From: Nonomuraea aurantiaca
Lineage (GTDB): Bacteria; Actinomycetota; Actinomycetes; Streptosporangiales; Streptosporangiaceae
Direction of reading: 5' to 3'
Length of the DNA stretch: 64,000 nt
NCBI RefSeq assembly: GCF_020215705.1
Contig: NZ_JAIWNB010000034.1
Span: forward strand, 1-64,000
Position 1 is the first letter of the stretch; every line of letters starts with the position of its first letter. Of this stretch, positions 52,802 through 61,159 are shown one piece after another. Below the pieces are notes generated by a model. That model made no database searches and had not been told where the DNA came from. It was given only the letters and a program-made list of their open reading frames with translations. Both the position numbers and the translations under genes were made by a program.

Positions 52802-53769
52802 GACCTGACTCCTTGCAACGCTCGCCGGATCAGGCGCCGGGCCAGCTCGGCCTTGAACGCGTTGTGCGCGTTGTGCGCGCGCTGGCGGGAGCCGGCCAGC
52901 GCCTGTCCGGCCGCCTGGTGGATGAGCTCGTCGTCGAGAGAGGTGCCGGTCAGCAGTTCTTCGGCTTCGTACGCGCGCCACGGCTTGGCGGCCACCCCAC
53001 CCAGCGCGATGCGTACGCGGGTCGCGCGGCCCGCTTCCATGCGGACGACGGCGGCCACGCTGACCAGCGCGAAGGCGTAACTGGCCCGATCGCGCACCTT
53101 GAGGTACACCGAGCGGCCCGGCTGAGCCGGCGGCAGGTCGATGGACGTGACCAGCTCCCCCGGCGCGAGCATCGTCTCCACGTGCGGCGTGTCTCCGGGC
53201 AAGCGGTGGAAGTCCACCAGCGGTACGGGGTCGCGGCCCGCGATGTTGACCACGGCGTCCAGGGCGGCCAGGGCCACGCACATGTCCGACGGATGTACGG
53301 AGACGCAGCTCTCGCTCGTGCCGAGGATGGCGTGCGTGCGGTTGAACCCGTCGAGAGCGGCGCAGCCGGCGCCCGGATCACGTTTGCCGCAGGCCGAGTG
53401 CCGGTCGTAGAAGTAGCCGCAGCGGGTGCGCTGCATCAAGTTGCCGCCCACGGTCGCGCGGTTGCGCAGCTGGGGGGAGGCGCCGTTCAGGATGGCCTGG
53501 GCCAGGACCGGATAGCGATCGCGGATCCGCTCGTCGGTGGCCACCCGCGTGTTGCGGACCAAGGCCCCGATCCGCAGGCCGCCGCCCGGCTGCTCCTCGA
53601 TGTCGGCCAGCGGCAGCCGGGTGATGTCCACGAGCTCGCGCGGCGTCTCGATGCCCTGGCGCATCAGGTCGACGAGATTGGTGCCGCCCGCCAGGTACTT
53701 CGCCCCTCCTGCGGCGAGGGCGACGGCCGAGGAGGTGTCGGTGGCCGGTACGTAGGAGAACGGGTTCAC
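52798..53769 (-). CDS. Molybdenum hydroxylase FAD-binding subunit
   Basis: A 323-residue subunit from GTG 53769. FAD-binding motifs: LAAGGAKYLAGGTNLVDLMR, RNRATVGGNLMQRTRCGYFY and LVTSIDLPPAQPG; the CO-dehydrogenase flavoprotein C-terminal domain follows from about 220. The insert with Cys in CGYFYDRHSACGKRDPGAGC is typical of PaoB-like subunits, which carry an extra [4Fe-4S] cluster. It overlaps the iron-sulfur gene (GTGA), so the three subunits are translationally coupled. Confidence 0.9.
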   Translation of the reverse strand: MNPFSYVPATDTSSAVALAAGGAKYLAGGTNLVDLMRQGIETPRELVDITRLPLADIEEQPGGGLRIGALVRNTRVATDERIRDRYPVLAQAILNGASPQLRNRATVGGNLMQRTRCGYFYDRHSACGKRDPGAGCAALDGFNRTHAILGTSESCVSVHPSDMCVALAALDAVVNIAGRDPVPLVDFHRLPGDTPHVETMLAPGELVTSIDLPPAQPGRSVYLKVRDRASYAFALVSVAAVVRMEAGRATRVRIALGGVAAKPWRAYEAEELLTGTSLDDELIHQAAGQALAGSRQRAHNAHNAFKAELARRLIRRALQGVRS

Positions 53770-54257
53770 CGTGCGACCTCCCGCACCGCCGCCAGGATCC
53801 CGTTGTACGCGCCGCACCGGCACAGGTTGCCCGCCAGCCGTTCCCTGATCTCAGCGTCCGTCAGACCGGCCTCGCCCACAGCGCTCGGTACCTCGGCCTC
53901 GTACTCGGCGAGCATGGCCACGGCCGAGCAGACCTGGCCCGGGGTGCAGTAGCCGCACTGCAGGCCGTCGTTGCGGACGAACGCCTTCTGCATCGCCCGG
54001 CCGGCCTCTGATGACGCCAGCCCCTCGATGGTGGTGACCTCCGCGTCCGCGCACTGCGCGGCGAGCACGAGGCAGGAGTTGACCCGCTCACCGTCCAGCA
54101 GCACCGTGCAGGCGCCGCAGGCCCCCTGGTCGCAGCCCTTCTTGGTGCCGGTCAGGCCGAGGTGCTCGCGCAGGCAGTCGAGCAGGCTGACCCGGGAGTC
54201 CAGCTCCAGCTCGTGTTCGCGGCCGTTCACCGACAGCCGCAGCTGAATGGATGACAT
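53766..54257 (-). CDS. Molybdenum hydroxylase [2Fe-2S] subunit
   Basis: A 163-residue electron-transfer subunit. The first cluster (plant ferredoxin type) has CDQGACGACTVLLDG; the second has QCGYCTPGQ and NLCRCGAYNGI. ATG 54257 is 7 bases from GGAGGA and is preferred to ATG 54263. It is the first gene of the operon and sits opposite a response regulator across the ATAC-N9-GTAT motif. No Tat signal is present at the start, unlike periplasmic PaoA, so a cytoplasmic location is likely. Confidence 0.93.
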   Translation of the reverse strand: MSSIQLRLSVNGREHELELDSRVSLLDCLREHLGLTGTKKGCDQGACGACTVLLDGERVNSCLVLAAQCADAEVTTIEGLASSEAGRAMQKAFVRNDGLQCGYCTPGQVCSAVAMLAEYEAEVPSAVGEAGLTDAEIRERLAGNLCRCGAYNGILAAVREVAR

Positions 54258-54308
54258 CCGCATTCCTCCTATCTCGTACATCCATGTACGGGTTCTAGAA
54301 GGGGGACT

Positions 54309-54325
54309 ATACCCCTCCTCCGTAT
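54309..54325. promoter_or_regulatory. ATAC-N9-GTAT motif, copy 3
   Basis: ATACCCCTCCTCCGTAT, between the divergent molybdenum hydroxylase and response-regulator genes. It has the same eight outer bases and the same spacing as copies 1 and 2. Confidence 0.7.
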
Positions 54326-54413
54326 GAGGGTTGATTCGTGGCTGATACATGGCTGAGGCATCACGGATGTCCGCGGCTTGTATCGTCTGTTGCGCCAAAG
54401 CTCTTGGGGAGAA

Positions 54414-55127
54414 ATGTCGGTTTCGGAGGTCGGAGGCAGGGTGTCGGCTCCGGTGACCGTGCTGCTCGTCGAGGACGACGAGGTGATCCGCAAGACCGTC
54501 GGGATGGTGCTGGAGCGCTACGGCTATCGCGTGAGCACGGCGGGCGATGGCCTGACGGGCCTGGAACTGTTCAGGGAGCAGCGGCATGACGTGCTCCTGC
54601 TGGACGTGATGCTGCCGGGGCTGGACGGCATCGGGCTGTGCCGGCAGGTCAGGGAGTGGAGCCTGGTGCCGATCCTGATGATGTCCGCGCGTGGTGACGC
54701 CCTCGACGTGGTGTCGGGGCTGGAAGCGGGGGCCGACGACTACGTGGTCAAGCCGGTCGACACCTCCGTGCTGGTGGCCAGGATCCGTTCCCTGCTGCGC
54801 CGGGCCTCCTTCGCTCCGGGTCCTGAACACGTCCAGGAGGCCACTGAGCTGGTATTCGGGGACCTGACCATCGATCCGCAAGGGCTGGTGGTGCGCCGCG
54901 CCGGTGAGCCGGTCGAGCTGGCTCCCACCGAGTTGCGGCTGCTGCTGGAGTTCGCCGCGAATCCGGGGATCGTGCTGGACCGGCAGACGCTGCTGCGCAA
55001 CGTCTGGGACTACGGCTGGGACGGGGACAGCCGCGTCGTCGACCTGTGCGTGCAGCGGCTACGCAAGAAGATCGGCGCCGACCGGATCGAGACGGTGCGC
55101 GGCTTCGGTTACAAGCTGCGGCGCTGA
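54414..55127 (+). CDS. OmpR-family response regulator
   Basis: A 237-residue regulator from ATG 54414. Receiver domain with acidic pair (VEDDE), phospho-acceptor Asp64 (LLLDVMLPGLDG) and Lys in YVVKPVD; winged-helix output domain from about 140 (LAPTELRLLLEFAANPG, DSRVVDLCVQRLRKKIG, TVRGFGYKLRR). The histidine kinase starts one base after its stop. It is divergent from the molybdenum hydroxylase operon, a natural target. Confidence 0.93.
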   Translation: MSVSEVGGRVSAPVTVLLVEDDEVIRKTVGMVLERYGYRVSTAGDGLTGLELFREQRHDVLLLDVMLPGLDGIGLCRQVREWSLVPILMMSARGDALDVVSGLEAGADDYVVKPVDTSVLVARIRSLLRRASFAPGPEHVQEATELVFGDLTIDPQGLVVRRAGEPVELAPTELRLLLEFAANPGIVLDRQTLLRNVWDYGWDGDSRVVDLCVQRLRKKIGADRIETVRGFGYKLRR

Positions 55128-55128
55128 C

Positions 55129-56370
55129 GTGGGTCCGGCCATCGCCCGGGCGGCACGTGGGCCGCTGAACTGGCGGTCGCTGCGCTGGAAGATCGCCGCG
55201 CTGGTGGCCGTGACGTCCTGCGCAGTCGCGCTGGCCGTCGGGGTGCTGGTCCACCGCAGCGCCTTCGACCGGTCCATGAGCCTGGGCAGGGACCGGGCTT
55301 TCAGCGAGCTGCTGGTCGTGGTGGACACCTACCGGCGTACGGGCGATGCGCCGCAGCCCGCTCAGGTTCCGCCCGCGCTGCTCCAGCGGGCCAGGAGCAC
55401 AGGCGAGTTCAGCACCTGGTACGACGACCGTCGGCCGGACGTTCCCTGGATGTGGGCGGCGCAGCTGATCGACGGCCAGGTGCTGGCCGTGCAGATCGAC
55501 ATGGGCTCGGAGATCCGCGGCCTGTGGGCCCTGGACCGGAACATCGTGAAGGCGTCGCTGGTCGCGCTCGCGATCGTCGTACCTCTGGCCGTGTTGGCCG
55601 CCGAGACGTCCAACCGGCGGCTGAGACGCGTGGCCCGCACCGCGCGGCGGATCGCGGACGGCGACCTGGACGCCAGGAGCATGATGGGCGGCCGGGGCGG
55701 TGACGAGATCACCGAGATCTCGGCCACCATCGATTCGATGGCCGACAGTCTGCGGGACCGGCTGCTCAGCGAGCAGCGCTTCACCGCCGATGTGGCCCAC
55801 GAGCTACGTACCCCGCTGATGGGACTGGTCGTCTCGGCCGAACTGCTCCCGGAGAGCGAGGCCACCGACCTGGTACGCGACCGGGTTCGGGTCCTGCGGG
55901 CGCTGGTGGAGGACCTGCTGGAGATCTCCCGGCTGGACGCGGGCGCGGAGTGGGCCGATCGCCGTCCGGTGCCGCTGGGCCGGGTCGTCGAGGAGTGCGT
56001 GGCCCGGACCAAACTCGAGGTCCGGCTGACGGTGACCGGTGAGCCGGTCGTCGACACCGATCCGCGGCGCATCGACCGGATCATCACGAACCTGGTCACC
56101 AACGCCCACCGGCACGGGCGCTCGCCGGTCGAGGTCGCCGTGAACGACACGACGATCGTCGTACGCGACCACGGCCCCGGATTCCCGGACGGGCTGCTGG
56201 CGGAGGGACCGCAGCGTTTCCGTACGGGTGGGGCCGAGCGGGGCAACGGCCATGGCCTGGGCCTGGCCATCGCCGCCGGACAAGCCCAGGTGATCGGCGC
56301 GGAGCTCGCCTTCGCCAACGCCCCGGACGGCGGCGCGACGGCCACGCTCCGCCTTCATTACCCGGTGTAG
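55129..56370 (+). CDS. Sensor histidine kinase
   Basis: A 413-residue kinase from GTG 55129. Two membrane spans (about 22-44 and 142-164) bracket an extracytoplasmic sensor domain (with STWYDDRRPDVPWMWAAQLI). A HAMP domain follows, then phospho-acceptor His224 (HELRTPL), N-box (IITNLVTNAHRHG), and G1/G2 boxes (DHGPGFPDG; GNGHGLGLAIAAG). No metal-binding His/Cys pattern is obvious in the sensor. It pairs with the regulator just upstream. Confidence 0.92.
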   Translation: MGPAIARAARGPLNWRSLRWKIAALVAVTSCAVALAVGVLVHRSAFDRSMSLGRDRAFSELLVVVDTYRRTGDAPQPAQVPPALLQRARSTGEFSTWYDDRRPDVPWMWAAQLIDGQVLAVQIDMGSEIRGLWALDRNIVKASLVALAIVVPLAVLAAETSNRRLRRVARTARRIADGDLDARSMMGGRGGDEITEISATIDSMADSLRDRLLSEQRFTADVAHELRTPLMGLVVSAELLPESEATDLVRDRVRVLRALVEDLLEISRLDAGAEWADRRPVPLGRVVEECVARTKLEVRLTVTGEPVVDTDPRRIDRIITNLVTNAHRHGRSPVEVAVNDTTIVVRDHGPGFPDGLLAEGPQRFRTGGAERGNGHGLGLAIAAGQAQVIGAELAFANAPDGGATATLRLHYPV

Positions 56371-56448
56371 TTCTTCCCAGGGAGGACCGCCTCCACGAGC
56401 TGGCGAGGTTTCCCTTCTCGATCTCAGAGGTGAGCCTGTCTCTACGGA

Positions 56449-56802
56449 TCACGACCAGTGGTAGGCCAGGTTCACGGCTAGTGCGGCCACCGCGGTGAAG
56501 AAGAATCCGCCCCAGTTCACGAGCTTGCGGGAACCCACTCGCAGGTGCGCGAGGAGCGCGCCGATGAAGTACAGCACGAGGCTGTAGGCGGCGAGTGTCC
56601 CCAGCATGGGCACGGCGAATCCGCCCAGCAGCCCCAAAGAGCCCGCCGCCAGCAACATGCCCAGCACCGGTACCCACGACCGGGGCAGGCGCTTCATGTC
56701 CGCCTGGGCCTTGGGGAATTCGTGGCCGATCATGTAGACGACGGCGGCGCTGCCGTACAGGAGCGAGGCGAAGATGGTGACCGCGGCATAAACGGTGAAC
56801 AT
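56449..56802 (-). CDS. DoxX family membrane protein
   Basis: A 117-residue, four-span protein: YAAVTIFASLLYGSAAVVYM, FPKAQADMKRLPRSWVPVLG, MLLAAGSLGLLGGFAVPMLG and LVLYFIGALLAHLRVGSRKL. This matches DoxX-like proteins. It is divergent from an ECF41-type sigma factor across about 200 bp. ECF41 factors are often adjacent to DoxX-like or carboxymuconolactone decarboxylase-like genes and regulate them. Confidence 0.85.
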   Translation of the reverse strand: MFTVYAAVTIFASLLYGSAAVVYMIGHEFPKAQADMKRLPRSWVPVLGMLLAAGSLGLLGGFAVPMLGTLAAYSLVLYFIGALLAHLRVGSRKLVNWGGFFFTAVAALAVNLAYHWS

Positions 56803-57000
56803 AGGCTTTCCTTTGTGGTTGTCAGCTGCAAGAACTTCCGTTGCGGAAGCCGGCCGGCGCATCATTGATCGCTGCGACCCGGCCCAGCAGTCCGACGAAT
56901 CACCTGCGGAAAATGTCAGGCGACGCGCCGACCTCACAGTCCCGTGCGCTGTCTCGTCGAACGGGTGAGGGCAGCTGCGAGCAAGGGAGCCATCGACACC

Positions 57001-57921
57001 ATGACCACCCCATCCGACCCGGGCCTGAGTGCGATCATGAGCGAGCGGCGTCAGCTGATCAATCTCGCCTATCGCCTCCTGGGCTCCCTGGCCGACGCGG
57101 AGGATGTCGTACAGGAGACCTACGCCCGCTGGTACGCCATGACCCGGCAGCAGCAGGAAGCCATCGAAGTCCCCGGCGCCTGGCTGACCACGGTCGCCAG
57201 TCGCATCTGCCTGGACCTGCTCGGCTCGGCACGGACCCGGCGCGAGAGCTATGTCGGCGAATGGATCCCCGAGCCGCTGCCCGACCCGACGGAGTGGATC
57301 ACCGGGCGGTCGGGCGACCCGGTCGACCGCGTCACTCTCGACGAGTCGATCACCATGGCCTTCCTGGTGGTGCTGGAGTCGATGACCCCGGCCGAGCGCG
57401 TCGCGCTCGTCCTGCACGATGTCTTCCGCTACTCCTTCGCCGAGGTGGCCGAGATCGTCGGCCGTACGCCAGGGGCCTGTCGCCAGCTGGCTTCCTCGGC
57501 CCGCCGCCGTCTTGGTGCCTCGCAGGCGCCGGCAACTCCGGCGGCGCGGCAGTCCGGCGTCGTCAGGGACTTCAAGCAGGCATGGGAGGCCAAGGACATC
57601 GACGCCCTCATCGGTCTCCTCGACCCCGACGCCACGGCGATCATCGACGGCGGCGGCCTCGTCAGCGCCGGACGCCACCCGATCGAAGGCGGCGAGCGGA
57701 TCGCCCGCTACATCCTCGCCCTCGCCGGCAAGGCACCCAACCTGACCATCCTGGAGCGTACGGTCAACGGTCAGCCCGGTCTGGTGGCTCAGCAGGACGA
57801 TGTCACGGTCACGGTGACGGCGTTCGACGTCGAAGACGGCAGGATCAAGCGCATCTGGGCGATACGCAACCCCGAGAAGCTCCGGCCTTGGACGGCGGCT
57901 GGCCGCCCATCCCCTCGGTGA
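57001..57921 (+). CDS. ECF41-type (SigJ-like) RNA polymerase sigma factor
   Basis: A 306-residue sigma factor from ATG 57001. Region 2: INLAYRLLGSLADAEDVVQE and TYARWYAM; region 4: PAERVALVLHDVFRYSFAEV, AEIVGRTPGACRQLASSARR. The C-terminal 110 residues are a SnoaL-like extension (QAWEAKDIDALIGLLDPDAT, GGERIARYILALAG), the mark of ECF41/SigJ factors, whose activity is controlled by this extension rather than by a separate anti-sigma factor. The probable target is the divergent DoxX gene. Confidence 0.92.
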   Translation: MTTPSDPGLSAIMSERRQLINLAYRLLGSLADAEDVVQETYARWYAMTRQQQEAIEVPGAWLTTVASRICLDLLGSARTRRESYVGEWIPEPLPDPTEWITGRSGDPVDRVTLDESITMAFLVVLESMTPAERVALVLHDVFRYSFAEVAEIVGRTPGACRQLASSARRRLGASQAPATPAARQSGVVRDFKQAWEAKDIDALIGLLDPDATAIIDGGGLVSAGRHPIEGGERIARYILALAGKAPNLTILERTVNGQPGLVAQQDDVTVTVTAFDVEDGRIKRIWAIRNPEKLRPWTAAGRPSPR

Positions 57922-57937
57922 CCTGGTGACGCCCGGA

Positions 57938-57969
57938 GGGGTGGCGCGAGCGTGTCGTCGCGCCACCCC
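57938..57969. terminator. Terminator between convergent genes
   Basis: GGGGTGGCGCGA (57938-57949) pairs with 57958-57969 around an 8-nt loop, between the sigma factor (plus) and the secreted protein (minus). Confidence 0.8.
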
Positions 57970-57983
57970 GGGGAGGGTTCCGG

Positions 57984-58601
57984 TCAGGGATCGTTCGGCT
58001 TGGGGTTGTGCGGGCTGCCGCCGCCACCCCCACTGCTGCCGTTGTTGCCGGCGAACTCGATGGGCTGGTACCGGGGCAGGACCACGGTGTTGGCCGAGGC
58101 GTCGGAGCCGTCGGTGCTGAGCGTCTTGTACACGGTCCAGATGAACTTGGCGAAGCCGAGGACCTGACCCCAGTCGATGCCGTTGTTCCAGTGCACGATC
58201 GACACCGCGTACGTCTGCTCGGCGATGGCCGGCGAGACCTGCCCGGACCAGTTCTCCGTACGCTTGGAGTAGCCCAAGGCGGTGCCGTTGACGCCCCAGC
58301 AGTCGCCGCCGACCTCGCCGATGACCATGCCGTCGATGTTGAGGAGCAGGGCCTTGGCGCACAGGCGGACGCCGGTGAGGTAGACGCCCGACTCGACCGT
58401 CGAGACGCCGTAGACGTTGCCGCTGGCGTAGACCTTGACCGTGGTGTCGATGGTCTTGTTCTGGTTGTTGGCGTGCCAGGAGTGCAGTGACGCCTCGGCG
58501 ACCAGTCTGTCGGCGCTGGCCGGCGGTGACGCGACGACGAAGCCGACCAAGACGATGAGGGCGCTGAGTAATCCGGTGAGCAGTCTTCTGGGGGTGCCCA
58601 T
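57984..58601 (-). CDS. Secreted protein of unknown function
   Basis: A 205-residue protein from ATG 58601. Signal peptide (TGLLSALIVLVGFVVASPPA, cut near SADR). The mature part (VAEASLHSWHANNQNKTIDT, VKVYASGNVYGVSTVESGVY, VRLCAKALLLNIDGMVIGEV) is beta-rich with two Cys (RLCAKA and GDCWGV) likely in a disulfide. The C-terminal tail is Gly/Ser/Asn/Pro-rich (NNGSSGGGGGSPHNPKPND). Not recognised beyond an actinomycete secreted hypothetical. Confidence 0.7.
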   Translation of the reverse strand: MGTPRRLLTGLLSALIVLVGFVVASPPASADRLVAEASLHSWHANNQNKTIDTTVKVYASGNVYGVSTVESGVYLTGVRLCAKALLLNIDGMVIGEVGGDCWGVNGTALGYSKRTENWSGQVSPAIAEQTYAVSIVHWNNGIDWGQVLGFAKFIWTVYKTLSTDGSDASANTVVLPRYQPIEFAGNNGSSGGGGGSPHNPKPNDP

Positions 58602-58778
58602 GGAGGCCTTTCCGTTCGTGGTGCTCGGTTGATCCGTCCGAATTCTCACCACGCGGCCATTCACCGGCGAAGAGCCACCGACCCGTAATCGGGAAGGTCC
58701 GTCATTTCACGGATGCCACCCTGTCAGGGGTACGTCGTTCGACGGATCCCGCGGCCGGGCCCGCCGATCCACCATGTT

Positions 58779-58827
58779 CAGGTGACCTCACGCCCGCCGC
58801 TTCACCGTGTGTCCAGGTGACCTCACG
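58779..58827. repeat. 14-bp direct repeat at the end of the LuxR gene
   Basis: CAGGTGACCTCACG occurs at 58779-58792 and 58814-58827; the second copy includes the LuxR stop codon. It looks like a small slippage duplication. Confidence 0.7.
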
Positions 58828-59938
58828 TCTGGCCCGTCGACCGGCGGGCCAGGGCCGCGCGCGTGCTGACGCCGAGCTTGCGGAAGACCCGGGAAAGGTG
58901 CGTCTCGACCGTGCGCGGGCTCAGGTACAGCCGCTCGCCGATCTGCCGGTTCGTCAGGCCCTCGCCGACCAGCTCGACGATCTCGCGTTCGCGCTCCGAC
59001 AGCCGTCCACCCGCCCCATGGGCCGCGGTGCCGCGCTGCCGGCGCCCGGCCTGCGCCGCCGGCCACGGAGCACCGACCCGCGTGAACAGGGCCTTGGCCC
59101 GGCCGAGCTGCTCCTGCGCCGTGCGGACGTCGCCCACGTCCGCACTCACCTCGGCCAGCAGCAGCCGGGCGAAGCCTTCGCCGACAGGCAGTCTGGCCGT
59201 GACGAGGCATGCCACGGCCTCGCGAGCCGCCGCTTCCGCCTCGTGCGGGCGGTCCGCGGCCATCGCCAGCGCCGCGCGGGCCGCCTCGACGTCAGCGGAC
59301 CGGGCGGGCGGCGCTCCCGACGCCACGACCGCGACGGCCCGCTCGTACCACTGCCCGGCCGCCGTCAGATCGCCGCAGGCCGCCTCCGCCCGCGCGCGGC
59401 GGGCGAAGACACTCGCCGCGCCGGTACGGCAGGCGAGCACGATCACGGCGCTCGTGTTCGGCGGATGCCTGATGTGGTAGTCGATCACCTCCACCGAGGC
59501 GTCGTCGGCCCACTGCACGTCGTCCATGAGGACCAGCAGCGTGCTCGACTCGCCCATCCGCTCCACGCCCTGACGCATCTCGCGGAAGCGGCGGTGACGG
59601 TCCAGACCGGCCAGGTCACCTGTCCCGGTCTCCCGTGACAGCAGCGCGCGCAGCCCATCGAGGTGTCCGGCGAGCTCAGGATGCCGGTGGGCGTCGGCGA
59701 GCGCGTCCTGCACGATCCCGTACGGCGCGCTGCGCTCGAACTCGGTGGCCCGCCCGGCGATGGCCATGATGCCCCGTTCGCGCGCGAGGTCGGCGAACGC
59801 GCCCAGCATCCGGGTCTTGCCGATGCCCGGCTCACCGGTCAGCAGCACGAAGACCCACTGCCGCCGCGCGTCCAGGAGATCCGACAGGTGAGCCAGTTCG
59901 GCGGTTCTGCCGACCAGTGGACGCCGGATCTCGAACAC
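58823..59938 (-). CDS. LuxR-type ATPase regulator with a large internal deletion
   Basis: A 371-residue protein from GTG 59938. The N-terminus is that of a large LuxR (LAL) regulator: LVGRTAELAHLSDLLDARRQ, P-loop GEPGIGKTRMLG, and Walker-B-like VLMDDVQWADDAS. After VIVLACRTG (about residue 170) it jumps directly to a TPR-like stretch (ASVFARRARAEAACGDLTAA) and then the LuxR helix-turn-helix (LSEREREIVELVGEGLTNRQ, SPRTVETHLSRVFRKLGVST). Typical LALs have about 900 residues, so roughly 500 are missing in frame. It may still bind DNA. Confidence 0.8.
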   Translation of the reverse strand: MFEIRRPLVGRTAELAHLSDLLDARRQWVFVLLTGEPGIGKTRMLGAFADLARERGIMAIAGRATEFERSAPYGIVQDALADAHRHPELAGHLDGLRALLSRETGTGDLAGLDRHRRFREMRQGVERMGESSTLLVLMDDVQWADDASVEVIDYHIRHPPNTSAVIVLACRTGAASVFARRARAEAACGDLTAAGQWYERAVAVVASGAPPARSADVEAARAALAMAADRPHEAEAAAREAVACLVTARLPVGEGFARLLLAEVSADVGDVRTAQEQLGRAKALFTRVGAPWPAAQAGRRQRGTAAHGAGGRLSEREREIVELVGEGLTNRQIGERLYLSPRTVETHLSRVFRKLGVSTRAALARRSTGQT

Positions 59939-60032
59939 CTGCTGCCTCCCACGGACACGCCGCTCTCGGCCGGGAGGATCGCCCGGACATGATCCATGTC
60001 TATCCCACGCGAGTCCCCGTCGAAGCAGCGCC

Positions 60033-60230
60033 ATGTTCCTCAGCAACGTGTTGAGCGTCACCGCCTTGACGTGGCTGGCCATGCCGCTGGTGAACAGGGT
60101 CTTCGCGGCATGGCTCGTACCCGGCCGGACGGCCTCCGCCCGCTGGAACGTGGTGGGCGCGGTCGTGATCGTGCTCTGCTACGCGGTCTCCATCGCCGTC
60201 TTCGGGTTGCTCGCCGGCTCATCGACCTGA
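60033..60230 (+). pseudogene. C-terminal membrane fragment (monooxygenase-like protein)
   Basis: Sixty-five residues with two membrane spans: MFLSNVLSVTALTWLAMPLV, NRVFAAWLVPG and VVGAVVIVLCYAVSIAVFGL. NVLSVTALTWLAMPLVNR resembles the C-terminal membrane end of antibiotic-biosynthesis-monooxygenase-like proteins. The start is an internal Met. It could instead be a real small membrane protein; the evidence is modest. Confidence 0.4.
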
Positions 60231-60354
60231 CGGGATTCCGCTCGGACAAGTGTCCGGCTGGCGGTCGCCCGCTGGTATAATCAGGCGATTCGCCGCAGGT
60301 GCCACGGCCGGGACGCCGCCGCCATGCGGACACCCGAGCAGAGGAAGACCTCCC

Positions 60355-61155
60355 ATGGCGCGCGCCGAGACCGGACCCGATTTCATCGAGGCGCTGGCCC
60401 GTGGCCTCGATGTCATCAGAGTGTTCCAGCCGGGACGGGCGAGCATGTCGCTGACCGAGGTGGCCACCGCGGCCGGGCTGGCCCGGCCGACGGCCCGCCG
60501 CATCCTGCTGACTCTTCAGGAGCTGGGATACGCGCGGGCCGAGCAGGGCGGCTTCGCGCTCACGCCGCGCGTGCTGGAGCTCGGGATGTCGTACGTGCGC
60601 TCGATGGGTCTGTGGGAGGTCGCCCGGCCGCATCTGGAGCGGCTGGTCGCGCAGACCAACGAGTCCTCCTCGATCGCCCAGCTCGACGGGTCGGACATCG
60701 TGTACGTCGCCCGGGTGGCCGTGCCGAAGATCGTCGCCCTTCGGGTGCAGATCGGGACGCGGTTCCCGGCCCTGCAGACCTCGCTCGGCAAGGTGCTGCT
60801 CGCCGCGCTGCCTCCCGCCGAGGTGAGCCGGGTCCTTGCCGAGCCGAGCCGCTCGGGCATCCAGCCGCGCTGGGAGCCGGACGCGGAGGAGCGCGACGCG
60901 GCGCTGCGGGTGGTGCGGGCCAAGGGCTGGGCGCTGACGGACGAGGAGCTCTCGCTGGGGATCCGGTCGGTGGCCGCGCCCCTGCGCAACGGGCTCGGCG
61001 AGGTCATCGCGTCCGTCAACGTCAACGTGCACGCCGCCGAGACCTCCGTACGGAAGCTGACCCAGGAATACCTGCCGCTGCTGCTCACCACGGCCGGCGC
61101 GATCAGCGCCGACTGGGCGCAGTATGAGACGGTGCCCGAGGTCACCGCCTCGTGA
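60355..61155 (+). CDS. IclR family regulator of aromatic catabolism
   Basis: A 266-residue IclR regulator from ATG 60355 (GAGGAAGACCTCCC upstream). Winged helix: DFIEALARGLDVIRVFQPGR, MSLTEVATAAGLARPTARRI, LLTLQELGYARAEQGGFALT. The effector domain has IVALRVQIGTRFPALQTSLG, KVLLAALPPAEV and LRNGLGEVIASVNVNVHAAE. The pattern fits PcaR/PcaU-type regulators. It converges with the dioxygenase operon (5 bp between stops), so it most likely controls that operon. Confidence 0.9.
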   Translation: MARAETGPDFIEALARGLDVIRVFQPGRASMSLTEVATAAGLARPTARRILLTLQELGYARAEQGGFALTPRVLELGMSYVRSMGLWEVARPHLERLVAQTNESSSIAQLDGSDIVYVARVAVPKIVALRVQIGTRFPALQTSLGKVLLAALPPAEVSRVLAEPSRSGIQPRWEPDAEERDAALRVVRAKGWALTDEELSLGIRSVAAPLRNGLGEVIASVNVNVHAAETSVRKLTQEYLPLLLTTAGAISADWAQYETVPEVTAS

Positions 61156-61159
61156 TGAC

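Noticed and set aside
51425-53080. Plus-strand frame of 551 codons opposite the molybdenum hydroxylase
   Set aside because: Antisense shadow; the minus strand has all cofactor motifs.
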